This document shows positions 1 to 9,200 of a DNA stretch of 61,631 nucleotides, in pieces. Location of the stretch: NCBI GenBank assembly GCA_004210915.1, contig SEGS01000011.1:1-61631 (forward strand). Reading direction: 5' to 3'. Each line of letters opens with the position of its first letter. The first letter of the stretch is position 1. The notes beneath the pieces are model-generated. The model saw only the letters and a list, made by a program, of their open reading frames with translations, had not been told where the DNA came from and did not search any database. The DNA is from Variovorax sp. GTDB taxonomy: Bacteria; Pseudomonadota; Gammaproteobacteria; Burkholderiales; Burkholderiaceae_C. The translations under genes and the position numbers were made by a program.

Positions 1-89
1 GGCGGCGGCGTCACCGTGGTGGCGCAAGCGCCCAGCAAAAGCGACAGGGCGGTTGCACCGGCGAGGCGGTAGGTCAACGGAAAGGGCAT
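1..89 (-). CDS. QseG-like lipoprotein, N-terminus only (partial)
   Basis: The first 29 residues of a minus-strand gene run off the left edge. Starting at the ATG at 89, they read as a basic n-region, a hydrophobic core and a lipobox LGAC, so the product should be an outer-membrane or inner-membrane lipoprotein acylated on Cys21. The gene follows a GlrK/QseE-like kinase on the same strand with a 60-base gap. That is where the small lipoprotein QseG lies in glrK-qseG-glrR operons, so a response regulator gene may follow outside the window. The signal peptide is seen directly; the QseG role is inferred from position only. Confidence 0.6.
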   Translation of the reverse strand, partial: MPFPLTYRLAGATALSLLLGACATTVTPP

Positions 90-149
90 GGCTCGGGTAG
101 CAAAAGCGGAAGCGCGAAGTCGAAGTCTGTGAAGGGCGAGGGCAAGGGG

Positions 150-1577
150 TCAGGCGGTGCGTGGCAGCTCGACGCGGAAGCGCGCGCCGGGGCCGTGGGG
201 CAACAGCGTGATGCGCCCCCCGTGCGCTGCAATGTACTCCTGCACGATCGACAGGCCGATCCCCGTGCCCTTGACAGTGTGTTCCGGTTGCCGCTCACCG
301 CGAAAGAAAGGCTCGAAGATGCGGTCCCGGTCGCCCTCGGCAATGCCGGGGCCCGCGTCGTTGACGTCGATACAGGCCGTCTCGGGCGTCCCGGAAACCG
401 TCAGTGTGATCGTCCCGCCGCGCGCGGAAAAGCGGATCGCGTTCGACAGCAGGTTCGCCAACGCCGTGCCGAGCTTGGCCGGATCGACCGTGACCGTGAT
501 CGGCTCGCCTTCTGCGCGAACGGTCAGGCCCTGTGCCTGCCACTGCAGGCGCTGCGATTCGATCTGTTCCTCGATCAGCGGGAGCAGCGCCGTGCGCTGG
601 CGCCGCAGTTCTCGCGCCTCGAAAGCGGCGGCGTTGAAGCGCAGCAAGGCCTCGATCTGCCCCTGCAGCGCTACCGTGTTCTGCTGCAGGATCTGGGCAA
701 CCTCGCGCTGAGCAGCGGTGAGCGGACCGGTCACGCCGTCCTCGAGCAGCGACACGCCTTCACGCAGGGCGGCCAACGGCGTCTTGAGTTCATGCGACAC
801 ATGACGCAGGAAGCGTGCCTTGTCGGCATCCAGTTCGGTCAGCCGCAAGCGCAGCCACTCTAGCTGTTGGGAGACCCGGCGCACGTCGGCCGGCCCGCGG
901 ATGTCGATCGGCTCGTCGAGCCGGTTTTCGCCCAGGCCGATGATGGCGCGTTCCAGCCGCTTGAAGGGGCGCGCCAACCACACACCGAAGGCCAGCGCCA
1001 TCGAGACCGCGAGTGCGCTGGCCGCGATCACCTGCCGCATCAGGCGCTTGCGGGCGTTCTCGATGCGCTGTGCCAGCGCCTCGTTCTGCGTTTCGATCAT
1101 GAACTGCGCCTGCTGCGCCAGATTCGTGTTCAGCGCATCGAGGTCGCGGAACTGGACCGCCATCGTCGTCTCTCGCTGCAAGGCGGTGTCACCGCTGCCG
1201 ACCATCAGGCTGCGAATCACGCCCAGCTGGGCACGCCACATGTCGAGGCCGGCCGCCGCGACGCCGTTGTCCCCCATGCGTTGCACCACCTGTTCCGCGT
1301 CGCGCGCGGCGTCGTCGAAGCGCCGGCGCAGCACCGAATCATTGAGGACCAGCGATTGGCGGCCGGCGCGTTCCATTGCCGCACTGCGTTCGGCCAGCGA
1401 CTGGGAGGCGCCCGAAAGGCGCAGGGCGCGCGCGGCAGCGTCGCGGCTTTGCGTCATCAGCTCGTCGTACTGGAACACCGAGCGCAGCGCTACGCCCACC
1501 AGCAAGGCCGTGATCAACAGGAACGCGAACAGCAGCAGCTTCTGGAACGAGCCGCGCGTTGACGGCAGCGCTGCCAT
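150..1577 (-). CDS. Sensor histidine kinase, GlrK/QseE-like
   Basis: This is a 475-residue inner-membrane two-component kinase. It has an N-terminal membrane segment (about residues 14-35), a periplasmic helical sensor region, a second membrane segment near 180-200 and a HAMP linker. The HisKA phosphoacceptor motif is FLRHVSHELKTPL and the HATPase domain carries N (ALANLLSNAIRFS), DAGPGI and GTGIGL boxes. All catalytic motifs are intact. Its start overlaps the miaB stop as TGATG, so it is probably translationally coupled to miaB. It is followed by a lipoprotein gene, which matches the GlrK-QseG layout. The cognate regulator would lie left of the window. Signal and target genes cannot be told from this sequence. 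Confidence 0.88.
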   Translation of the reverse strand: MAALPSTRGSFQKLLLFAFLLITALLVGVALRSVFQYDELMTQSRDAAARALRLSGASQSLAERSAAMERAGRQSLVLNDSVLRRRFDDAARDAEQVVQRMGDNGVAAAGLDMWRAQLGVIRSLMVGSGDTALQRETTMAVQFRDLDALNTNLAQQAQFMIETQNEALAQRIENARKRLMRQVIAASALAVSMALAFGVWLARPFKRLERAIIGLGENRLDEPIDIRGPADVRRVSQQLEWLRLRLTELDADKARFLRHVSHELKTPLAALREGVSLLEDGVTGPLTAAQREVAQILQQNTVALQGQIEALLRFNAAAFEARELRRQRTALLPLIEEQIESQRLQWQAQGLTVRAEGEPITVTVDPAKLGTALANLLSNAIRFSARGGTITLTVSGTPETACIDVNDAGPGIAEGDRDRIFEPFFRGERQPEHTVKGTGIGLSIVQEYIAAHGGRITLLPHGPGARFRVELPRTA

Positions 1578-2953
1578 CAGGCGACGAGGGCCGAAGACCC
1601 AGCAGCGGCCGCCGTGGCTGGCGACGATTCGCGTGTCAGCACCTCGCCGCGCAGCGTGTAGGCCAGCGATCGCGTGATGCGCAGGTCGGCCATCTGGCCG
1701 ATCAGGCGGGCATCGCCGTCGAAGTTGACAACGCGGTTGCAGGCGGTGCGGCCCATCAGCTCGCTCGCATCCTTGCGCGACGCGCCCTCGACCAGCACGC
1801 GCTGGGTGCTGCCGACCAGCGCGTCGCCAAAGCGGCGCACGTTACCGTCGATCACGCGCTGCAGCGTCTGCAGGCGCGCCAGCTTCACGGCATGCGGCGT
1901 GTCGTCGTGCAAGGCGGCGGCGGGCGTGCCGGGGCGTGGGCTGAAGATGAAGCTGAAGCTGTTGTCGAACTGGCAGTCGTCGATGAGCTTCATCATCTTG
2001 TCGAAGTCGGCATCGGTCTCGCCGGGGAAGCCGACGATGAAGTCGCTGGAGAGCGCCAGTTCGGGCCGGATCGCGCGCAGCTTGCGCACCGTGCTTTTGT
2101 ATTCCATGGCGGTGTAGCCGCGCTTCATCGCCATCAGGATGCGGTCGCTGCCGTGCTGCACCGGCAGGTGCAGGTGGCTCACCAGTTGCGGCACCTTGGC
2201 GTAGGCCTCGATCAGGCGCGGCGTGAATTCGTTCGGATGGCTTGTCGTGTAGCGGATGCGTTCGATGCCGGGGATCTCGGCCACGTACTCGATCAGCAAC
2301 GCAAAGTCGGCAATCTCGCTGGTGCCGCCCATCGTGCCGCGGTACGCGTTCACGTTCTGGCCCAGCAGCGTGACCTCGCGCACGCCCTGGTCGGCGAGGC
2401 CCGCGATCTCGACCAGAACGTCGTCCAGCGGCCGATTCACTTCCTCGCCGCGGGTATAGGGCACCACGCAGTAGCTGCAGTACTTGGAGCAGCCCTCCAT
2501 GATCGAGACGAAGGCGGTCGAACCCTCGACGCGCGCGGGCGGCAGGTGGTCAAACTTCTCGATCTCGGGGAAGCTGATGTCGACCTGCGGGCGGTTCAGG
2601 CGCTCGCGCTCGTTCAGCATCTCGGGCAGGCGGTGCAGCGTCTGCGGACCGAACACGATGTCGACGTAGGGTGCGCGCGCGATGATCGCGTCGCCTTCCT
2701 GGCTGGCGACGCAGCCGCCGACGCCGATCTTCACGCCCTTGGCCTTCAGGTGCTTCACGCGGCCGAGGTCGCTGAACACCTTTTCCTGCGCCTTCTCGCG
2801 CACCGAGCAGGTGTTGAACAGGATGAGGTCGGCTTCTTCGACGTCCTGCGTCGGCTCGTAGCCCTGCGCGGCATTCAGCACGTCGGCCATCTTGTCCGAG
2901 TCGTACTCGTTCATCTGGCAGCCGAAGGTTTTGATGAAGACTTTTTTGCGCAT
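1577..2953 (-). CDS. miaB: tRNA-2-methylthio-N6-dimethylallyladenosine synthase MiaB
   Basis: MiaB is a radical-SAM methylthiotransferase that converts i6A37 to ms2i6A37 in tRNAs reading UNN codons. The N-terminal UPF0004 domain begins with the family-typical [12 protein letters not shown] and holds the cluster cysteines (GCQMN, NTCSV, GCVAS). The radical-SAM triad is CSKYCSYC, and a TRAM region closes the protein (about residues 380-440). I chose the ATG at 2953, giving 458 residues, because AGGTGA lies just upstream and the family begins [15 protein letters not shown]. An ATG at 2986 would add 11 residues without homology to the family start. The gene is coupled to the downstream kinase by a TGATG overlap. 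Confidence 0.96.
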   Translation of the reverse strand: MRKKVFIKTFGCQMNEYDSDKMADVLNAAQGYEPTQDVEEADLILFNTCSVREKAQEKVFSDLGRVKHLKAKGVKIGVGGCVASQEGDAIIARAPYVDIVFGPQTLHRLPEMLNERERLNRPQVDISFPEIEKFDHLPPARVEGSTAFVSIMEGCSKYCSYCVVPYTRGEEVNRPLDDVLVEIAGLADQGVREVTLLGQNVNAYRGTMGGTSEIADFALLIEYVAEIPGIERIRYTTSHPNEFTPRLIEAYAKVPQLVSHLHLPVQHGSDRILMAMKRGYTAMEYKSTVRKLRAIRPELALSSDFIVGFPGETDADFDKMMKLIDDCQFDNSFSFIFSPRPGTPAAALHDDTPHAVKLARLQTLQRVIDGNVRRFGDALVGSTQRVLVEGASRKDASELMGRTACNRVVNFDGDARLIGQMADLRITRSLAYTLRGEVLTRESSPATAAAAGSSALVA

Positions 2954-3085
2954 GGGGTCACCTGTGAGGGGTGCCTGCATTGGCACGTTCGGGACAACAA
3001 CGGCCGCAGGCGGGACGGGCAGCGGGGCTCCGTCCGGGAGTTCAAGAACAATGCGATGCCGCCCGCCGGGGGCTTCGCCGCGCCC

Positions 3086-3589
3086 TCAGCGGGGCTGGTC
3101 GCCGTACTTGGGCAGCTGGTCGTACGGCGTGTTGCTGAGGTCGCGCGGTCCGCTGTTGGCCACGAAGGGCCAGAAGTTCAGCAGCGGCTTCTCGACCGAG
3201 GCGCGCTTGGCGCGGGCCTCGTCGGGCGTGAGGATCCAGACCTCGCGCACCAGGCCCGCGGCATCGCGGGTGTAGTTGACCAGCAGGTTCTGGCCGGTGA
3301 TGGCCGCCGGCATGACGAGCATGTGCTGCGGGCTGCGGATGCGGGCGCCAGGCGACAGCCGGTCGGCCTGGCCGTCGAGCTGGATGTCCGGTGCGTTGGT
3401 GACGACGAGCTTGCCGCGCAACGTGCCGACGGGGAAGTTGCGGCCGCCTGCGGCGGCTTCGTTCTGCGTTTGCGGCACCGGCACCGCCTGTGCGCGGGCA
3501 TCGGAAGCGAAGAGAGTTGCAGCGCCCGCGACCAGGGTGCAGAGCGCGATCAGGTGGCGGAAAGAGACGCCTTGTTCGCAGCGGTTCAT
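3086..3589 (-). CDS. Conserved exported protein of unknown function
   Basis: The product has 167 residues. An N-terminal signal peptide (hydrophobic stretch about 13-28, cleavage likely after the ASDARA motif) predicts export to the periplasm. The mature part contains NFPVGTLRGKL, RIRSPQHMLVMPAAITGQN and a C-terminal KPLLNFWPFVANSGPRDLS stretch, which I do not recognise as a named domain. It lies 99 bases downstream of the hydrolase genes that end the biosynthetic operon and 132 bases before miaB on the same strand, so it may be the last gene of the one unit or stand alone. No function is assigned. Confidence 0.75.
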   Translation of the reverse strand: MNRCEQGVSFRHLIALCTLVAGAATLFASDARAQAVPVPQTQNEAAAGGRNFPVGTLRGKLVVTNAPDIQLDGQADRLSPGARIRSPQHMLVMPAAITGQNLLVNYTRDAAGLVREVWILTPDEARAKRASVEKPLLNFWPFVANSGPRDLSNTPYDQLPKYGDQPR

Positions 3590-3688
3590 GGGGTATATCC
3601 AGAGGCTGTGGGAGGCGCGATTCTAACGGGCCGGGTGCGTGGCCACGGCGGCGGCGGCCGTGCCCATGCGCGGGCAGCACTCCGGAAG

Positions 3689-4660
3689 TCACGCCGGATG
3701 CAGCTCTTTTTCGCGTGTCGGCGGCGGCACGGCTTCGGCGCGCCGCGGGGCCGGCAAGGCCACCTTCTGCGCGACGCGCACGGCCCATTCTTCGACGGCT
3801 CCCAGCAGCTTGGTCTGCATTGCCAGTGTGGTGCCGGTGTGGTCCACGTCGGGCCAGAAACGGTACTCGGCGCGCTCGAACACCGACGAATGGCGCAGCG
3901 CGCCCAGCATGTCGCGCTGCCGGTCTGTGGCGTTGTACGTGGCGGAAAACATCATCGACAGCGCCACGCCACGTGCCAGCAGCGCCTGTAGCTTGGCCTC
4001 GTGATCGGCTGCCGAACTTTGGGGCGCATTCGCCGCAAAAATGTCGTCATCCGACGGCGGGCGCGGCGACAAGGGCGCACGCAGGCGCGCCAACGAGCGG
4101 GCGCGGGCCGCGGCGTCGCCCGCACCCCAGAGCGTGAGGTCTTTCCACCAGGGGTAGCTGGCGCGCACGGCGGCGTTCAAGGGAAAAGCCGCCGCGCGGC
4201 GCAGCTTGCGCTCCAGGCGCGTGCCGGGTGTGAGGAACATGGCGCCGTCGAAGGTCAGCAGGCCCACCACGCGGGGATCCGCCAGCGCCAACGCCAGCCC
4301 GTTCTCGGCGCCCGAGCAGATGCCGAAGACCAGGAAGCGGCGCAGGCCGTGGGCCTGCTCGAGATGGTCGAGCGCCGCCTTCATATCGGCCACCGCCTGC
4401 GCGCGGAATTCGAGCGCGCTGCGGGCGGCCACGCTGTCGCCGATGCCGGAAAGGTCGAAGCGCAGCGTCGGGATGCCGGCGGCCGCAAGCCGCCGGGCCG
4501 TCTTGACGTTGATGCGGTGCGGGCCGACGCGGTGGTTGACCCCCGTGTTCAGCACCAGGCAGCCGACACCGGGCATGGTCGTGCCGCTGGCCGGCGTGAA
4601 CATGCCGAACAGCGTGCGCTCCGGGCCGAAGAGGGCAGGGGTCTCAGTCGCTTGCTTCAT
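3689..4660 (-). CDS. Alpha/beta-hydrolase-fold protein with Cys at the nucleophile elbow
   Basis: This 323-residue cytoplasmic protein resembles the exosortase-A-system-associated hydrolase 1 type. The core motifs are LVLNTGVNHRVGPHR, LRFDLSGIGDS (oxyanion strand) and the elbow GICSG, where Cys115 sits in the position normally held by Ser. A C-terminal WPDVDHTGT supplies a plausible acid and His. The ATG at 4660 overlaps the preceding gene by 17 bases; an upstream ATG at 4708 would lie deep inside that gene. It is the fifth gene of the NRPS-PKS operon. Because neither megasynthase has a thioesterase domain, an attractive inference is that it releases or transfers the product. A transacylase or editing thioesterase is equally possible. 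Confidence 0.8.
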   Translation of the reverse strand: MKQATETPALFGPERTLFGMFTPASGTTMPGVGCLVLNTGVNHRVGPHRINVKTARRLAAAGIPTLRFDLSGIGDSVAARSALEFRAQAVADMKAALDHLEQAHGLRRFLVFGICSGAENGLALALADPRVVGLLTFDGAMFLTPGTRLERKLRRAAAFPLNAAVRASYPWWKDLTLWGAGDAAARARSLARLRAPLSPRPPSDDDIFAANAPQSSAADHEAKLQALLARGVALSMMFSATYNATDRQRDMLGALRHSSVFERAEYRFWPDVDHTGTTLAMQTKLLGAVEEWAVRVAQKVALPAPRRAEAVPPPTREKELHPA

Positions 4661-5468
4661 GGATTTCAGCCACCACACAACGCAATGCGTCGGCGGGCAC
4701 CATTTCATTGTTGGGGAACGGATTGCTGGTCCAGTGGAGTGAGTGGCGCAGCGGGGTCCAGCGCGCGGCGCGGTGGAGCGAGGTCAGGTGCGCGGTCCAT
4801 GTCGCCATGGCGGTGTCTTCGGGCGCGCCGATGACCGTGAGATCGACACCGGGTGGCGCTTGCAAGACGGCGGGCGCCAGCACTCGGATCTGCTGACGCA
4901 GGGTCGTCGTCAGGGCAAAACCCATGCTTTCGTTCGTGAACGCTTCCGGGTCCTGCGCAAGGTCGCGACGCCATGCGGCGTCCGGGATGACGTGGCTCAG
5001 CTCGATCTCCTCGACATGCCGCTGGCGCAGGCCCGCCAGATACGCGGCACCGTCGAGCACCGGCTCCCACAGCACGAGCTTGCGGGCCATCGGCGTGGCT
5101 GTGGCGGCCGCCTGCAGCGCCAGGGTGGCGCCGAGTCGGGCACCGAACCACACGGCCTGCACGGCGCCGGACCGGCGCAGCAACTCGCGATGCGCTTCGA
5201 CGATGTCACCGCGCCAGCCGTCGAGATCAAGGTCTTCGTCATCCCCCGGCGAATCGCCGGTGCCGTAGACATCGAAGCGCAGCACCGCGTGCCCCTGCCG
5301 CGCCAGGCGCTGGGCCAGCAGGCGGTAGAAGCGGTGCGTGCGGATCGCTTCGTGGCCGAAGGGAGCGCACAACAGGATGGCGGGGGCCGCGGGGAGTGAG
5401 GCGCCTTCGGGCGGGTGGTACAGGCCGAACAGCCGTCGTGCCTCGGGGCCGAACAGGAGCGGGATCAT
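4644..5468 (-). CDS. Alpha/beta-hydrolase-fold protein, Arg at the nucleophile elbow
   Basis: This 274-residue protein resembles the exosortase-A-system-associated hydrolase 2 type. It has ILLCAPFGHEAIRTHRFYRLLAQ, then VLRFDVYGTGDSPGD, and an elbow GARLG in which Arg111 replaces the nucleophilic Ser. It therefore should not act as a classical serine hydrolase; the role may be structural or acyl-binding, perhaps as a partner of the following Cys-type hydrolase. The start ATG at 5468 overlaps the phosphopantetheinyl transferase stop (TGATG). The two hydrolases are not obvious close paralogues but share the N-terminal FGPE...LFG signature, which suggests an ancient pair. No exosortase or EPS genes are nearby, so the usual context of these families is absent. 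Confidence 0.78.
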   Translation of the reverse strand: MIPLLFGPEARRLFGLYHPPEGASLPAAPAILLCAPFGHEAIRTHRFYRLLAQRLARQGHAVLRFDVYGTGDSPGDDEDLDLDGWRGDIVEAHRELLRRSGAVQAVWFGARLGATLALQAAATATPMARKLVLWEPVLDGAAYLAGLRQRHVEEIELSHVIPDAAWRRDLAQDPEAFTNESMGFALTTTLRQQIRVLAPAVLQAPPGVDLTVIGAPEDTAMATWTAHLTSLHRAARWTPLRHSLHWTSNPFPNNEMVPADALRCVVAEIHEASD

Positions 5469-6229
5469 GCAGCGAGCCCCTCTCTTGCTTCTCTTGCTTG
5501 TGCAAAGGCCTTCGCTTCTGCGCCCACTTCGGGAGACGGGTGCGTTGCACGCGCTTGCGCCGGCAGCCGCAGCGCCACCGCGCCCACTGCGCCCGCACCC
5601 ACCGCGAAAGAGTGAAGCATCAGACGCGCTGGCCCGCCTGCGGTCGCGATGCACACCGGCTGCGCGACCGGCGCAAGGCCGACCTCGAAGCTGCCGGCGT
5701 CGAGCTGAAACCCGGCACCCAGCGCCTTCAGGCACGCTTCCTTGCGCGTCCAGCACACGCGAAAAGCGGCCGCACGTTCCATGGCCGGCAGAGCGGTCAG
5801 CGCCTCCGCCTCCCGCTCGGTGAAGTGCGCGCCTGCCAGCGCCTCTGCGTCATGCAAACGGCGTGGCACCTCGACATCGACGCCGATCTCGCCGGCTGTC
5901 GAGAGGGCCACCAGTGCGATGCCTGCGCTGTGGCTGAGATTGAAATGCAGCTCAGCGCCCAAGCCGACCAAAGCGGGCTTGCCGAACGGGCCGGCCGCGA
6001 AACCAAGTGCGCCGCCGTCCACGCCAAGTTGCTCGCCCAGGATTTGCCGGAGCGCCACATGCGCGGCGATGTAGCGGTCACGGTCGTGCGCAAACGCGAA
6101 ACGGTCGGCTCGCGCGCGTTCGTCCGGCGACAACGTGGCGACCATCGCAGCAGCCACCGGCCGATCGAGATCGATCTGCCAGAGTGCGCACGATGCCGGG
6201 CCGGTCCCGATGAGTCGATGCAAGGTCAT
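5465..6229 (-). CDS. 4'-phosphopantetheinyl transferase, Sfp type
   Basis: This 254-residue enzyme moves phosphopantetheine from CoA to the active Ser of carrier domains, here most likely the four carriers of the two adjacent megasynthases. Diagnostic Sfp-superfamily motifs are FNLSHS (about 97-102), IGVDVE with the Mg-binding Asp118 and Glu120, and the signature WTRKEACLKALG (160-171). The ATG at 6229 lies 13 bases after the NRPS stop; a longer in-frame reading would run back into the NRPS gene. It ends in a TGATG overlap with the next hydrolase, so all these genes look like one transcript. A cluster-dedicated PPTase argues that the operon is functional. Confidence 0.92.
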   Translation of the reverse strand: MTLHRLIGTGPASCALWQIDLDRPVAAAMVATLSPDERARADRFAFAHDRDRYIAAHVALRQILGEQLGVDGGALGFAAGPFGKPALVGLGAELHFNLSHSAGIALVALSTAGEIGVDVEVPRRLHDAEALAGAHFTEREAEALTALPAMERAAAFRVCWTRKEACLKALGAGFQLDAGSFEVGLAPVAQPVCIATAGGPARLMLHSFAVGAGAVGAVALRLPAQARATHPSPEVGAEAKAFAQAREAREGLAA

Positions 6230-6242
6230 CGCGATGTTTTTC

Positions 6243-9200
6243 TCATCCCTTGCGGCCCCAACCAAACATGCGTCCGAGCAAACCGGTGCGTGGCGCTTCG
6301 CCTGGACCGGTCGGCGCATTGCTGACGTTTGCCGCCGTTGCCGTTGCCGGGCGTGCGGCCTCCGATGAAGCCAGCTGCGCCAGGCTCTCGAACACATAGC
6401 GGCGCGCTTCCACCTTGAAGCCCATGACCTGTTCAGCCTGCCGAAGCACGCGCATGGCCAACAGCGAGTCGCCGCCGAGGTCGAAGAAGTTGTCGCTGGC
6501 ACGAATGTCGTTGACGTCGATCTGCAGCACACCGGCCCAGACCTGCGCAAGCTCGGCCTGTTCGGGCATGAGGAGGCTCAGGGCCGGGACGCTCGACGAC
6601 GAACCGGCCACGTCGACTGGCTTGGTGGCGGGCGGCGTCGTGCGAGGCGGTGCGGGTGTCGGTTCGTGGCGCTTCAACTGCATCAGCTGTGCGGCACTTC
6701 GTGACCCGCCTTCGGCCAAGAGTTCGGACAGCGCAGTTCGCGGAGAGGCGGCCACTCTGGCCAGAAGCTCGACGTAACGGTCGCGGATCGCCTCACCGGT
6801 GGCCGCCAGGTAGAGATCGGTGTTGTAGGTAAAGACGCCTTCGATTCCGGTGTGCTTGTCCATCAACCACAGCGACAGGTCGTCTGCGGCGCCATTCTGG
6901 CGAACGGCCAGTTGACGGTGGCCGAGCCCCCCGATGTCGGTCGGCCTGGCGCGCGCATCCTGGAACGAGAACAGTGCCTGATACAAGCCTGCATCGTGGA
7001 AGCGATCGGCGAATTCGGGCTCCTCGAGCAATCGCGCGAACGGCACCATCTGGTAGTCCATGAAGGCCATCAGCTCACCCTTGACATACGCGGTGAACTG
7101 CTCGAGCGACAGTGAGCGATTCAGTTGCAGGGGGATGGGCAACATGTTGTTGAAGAAACCCATCACCGATTCGGCCTCGGCCACTTCCCGGGCACGAACC
7201 GGTGTCGCCACGACGAGCATGTCGCGCGGGCTGAGATCGGCCAGCAGCAACGCGTAGACCGACAGCGTGAGCATGTTGAGCGTCACGTCGTGCATGCGCG
7301 CCACTTCGCGCAATCGCTCCGTCAAGTGGGCGTCGATTTGTATCCAGAGCGTTGCACCACCGCCGGTCATGCCGGCAGCGGGCCGCTCCCGGTCGGTCGG
7401 CAGCGCGGCGGCCGGGGGCGTCGCCCCGAAGCGCTGCTTCCAGTGGGTAATCTGCCGCAGCGCCTCGGGCTGTTGGAGCCACTGTACGTACCAGGCCGCA
7501 TAGTCGCCGTAGGTAAAGCCAAGCGCCGGAAGGCCGTGCGCACGGCCTTCGACCAACGCCCGGTAGATGGTGGAGAGCTCGTTCTGGAACAAGTCGAAAG
7601 ACCACCCGTCCCAGATCAGGTGGTGCGGGACAAAGATGAAGGCGTGGTCCTGCGCTCCCATCCGCAGCAGAGTGAAGCGAAAGAGCGGTGCCGTCTGCAC
7701 GTCGAAGGTGGCGTTGGCAAGGGCTTGAAGGTGCCGACCCAGCTCCGCCTCCCGCTGGATGACAGGCAGTGCACTCAGATCGATCACGGGCATCTGCACC
7801 TCGATGTCTGCAGTGACGTGCTGTACGGCGGCCCCGGTGGCCGGATCGGTGCGGATGCATGTGCGCAGCGCCGATTGGCGGCGCACGATCTCCTGCAGGG
7901 CTTGCCGGAACAACACCGTGTCGAGTGGTCCGGTAAAGCGGTGCGCGGACGGTGCATTGAAGTCCGAACGACCCGGATGCAAGTCTTCCATGAAGCGCAT
8001 CCATTCCTGGATGGGTGTGAGCGGGGCGGTGATGCGACCAGGAAGGCACTCCACGGTCTCTGCGGCAACCACCGAGCGGCCGGATGCGAGAAGTCGTTCC
8101 AGCGCAGCGGCCATCCTTGCAGGCGTGGGTGCCTCGAACAAAGTGGACATCGGCACCTTCACGCCCAGCTGGCGGCTGAGCTTCATGGTCAGCCGCGCCG
8201 CCAGCAACGAATGGCCGCCGAGCGCGAAGAAGTCGTCATTCATGTCCATCCCGCCCAGGCTCAAGACGTCCTGCATCGCCGCGGCGATCTCTCGCTCGAA
8301 CTCGGTGCTGGCGGGGGGTGGCCTCTCCGCCAGCGTGACGAGGCGCGGCGCCGGCAAGGCCATGCGATCGACCTTGCCGTTGGGCAGCAGCGGAAAAGCG
8401 TCGAGCAACACGAAATGCTGGGGCAGCATGTAGTCGGGCAGAAAGGCGCCCAGGTGCCGTTTCAGGTCTGCCGGCGCAGCGGCCGAGCCTCTTGAAATGA
8501 CGTAGGCGACGATGCGGACGTTGCCCGGCTGGTCCTCTCGCGTCACGACCAGTGCGCGTTCGACCTGCGGGTGGTTGACGAGGTGAGCCTCGATCTCGCC
8601 CAGCTCGATGCGATAACCGCGCACCTTGACCTGGTGGTCGGCGCGGCCCAGGCACTCGAGGACGCCGTCGGCGCGCCATCGGCCGAGGTCGCCAGTGCGG
8701 TACCAGCGGGTGCCATCCTGACGGCCTGGCGCCGGCACGAAACGTTCGTCGGTCAGCTCGGGCCGGTTCAGATAGCCGAGCGTGACGCCGGCACCGCCGA
8801 TGTAGAGCTCGCCCGTCACGCCCACGGGCAGCGGCCGCATCTGGCTGTCGAGCACGTGGAACTGCGTGTTGATCACCGGCCGGCCGATGGGGATCACGCC
8901 ATCGGCCTGCAGCACGCGGTGGAAGCTCGACCACACGGTGGTCTCGGTCGGGCCGTAGCCGTTCCAGAGCTCGCCGACCATCGGCAGCAGCTGCCGTGCG
9001 AGGTCGGCGGGCAGTGGCTCGCCGGTGCAGATGGCCAGCAAGTCGCGCCGGCCAGGCCAGCCTGCGTCGAGCAGGATGCGCCAGGTCGATGGGGTCGCGT
9101 CGACGAAGTCGACTTCTTCGGTTTCGATCAGTTCGCGCAGCCGGTCGCCTTGCAGCGCCTGCAGCTTGTCGGCCACCACGATGCGCGCGCCCACGGTGAG

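Noticed and set aside
1559..3991. 810-codon plus-strand frame opposite miaB
   Set aside because: No recognisable domains; miaB motifs occupy the minus strand in the same place.
3689..5468. Exosortase/EPS system because of the hydrolase families
   Set aside because: No exosortase, PEP-CTERM proteins or EPS genes are in the window; only the hydrolase fold is shared.
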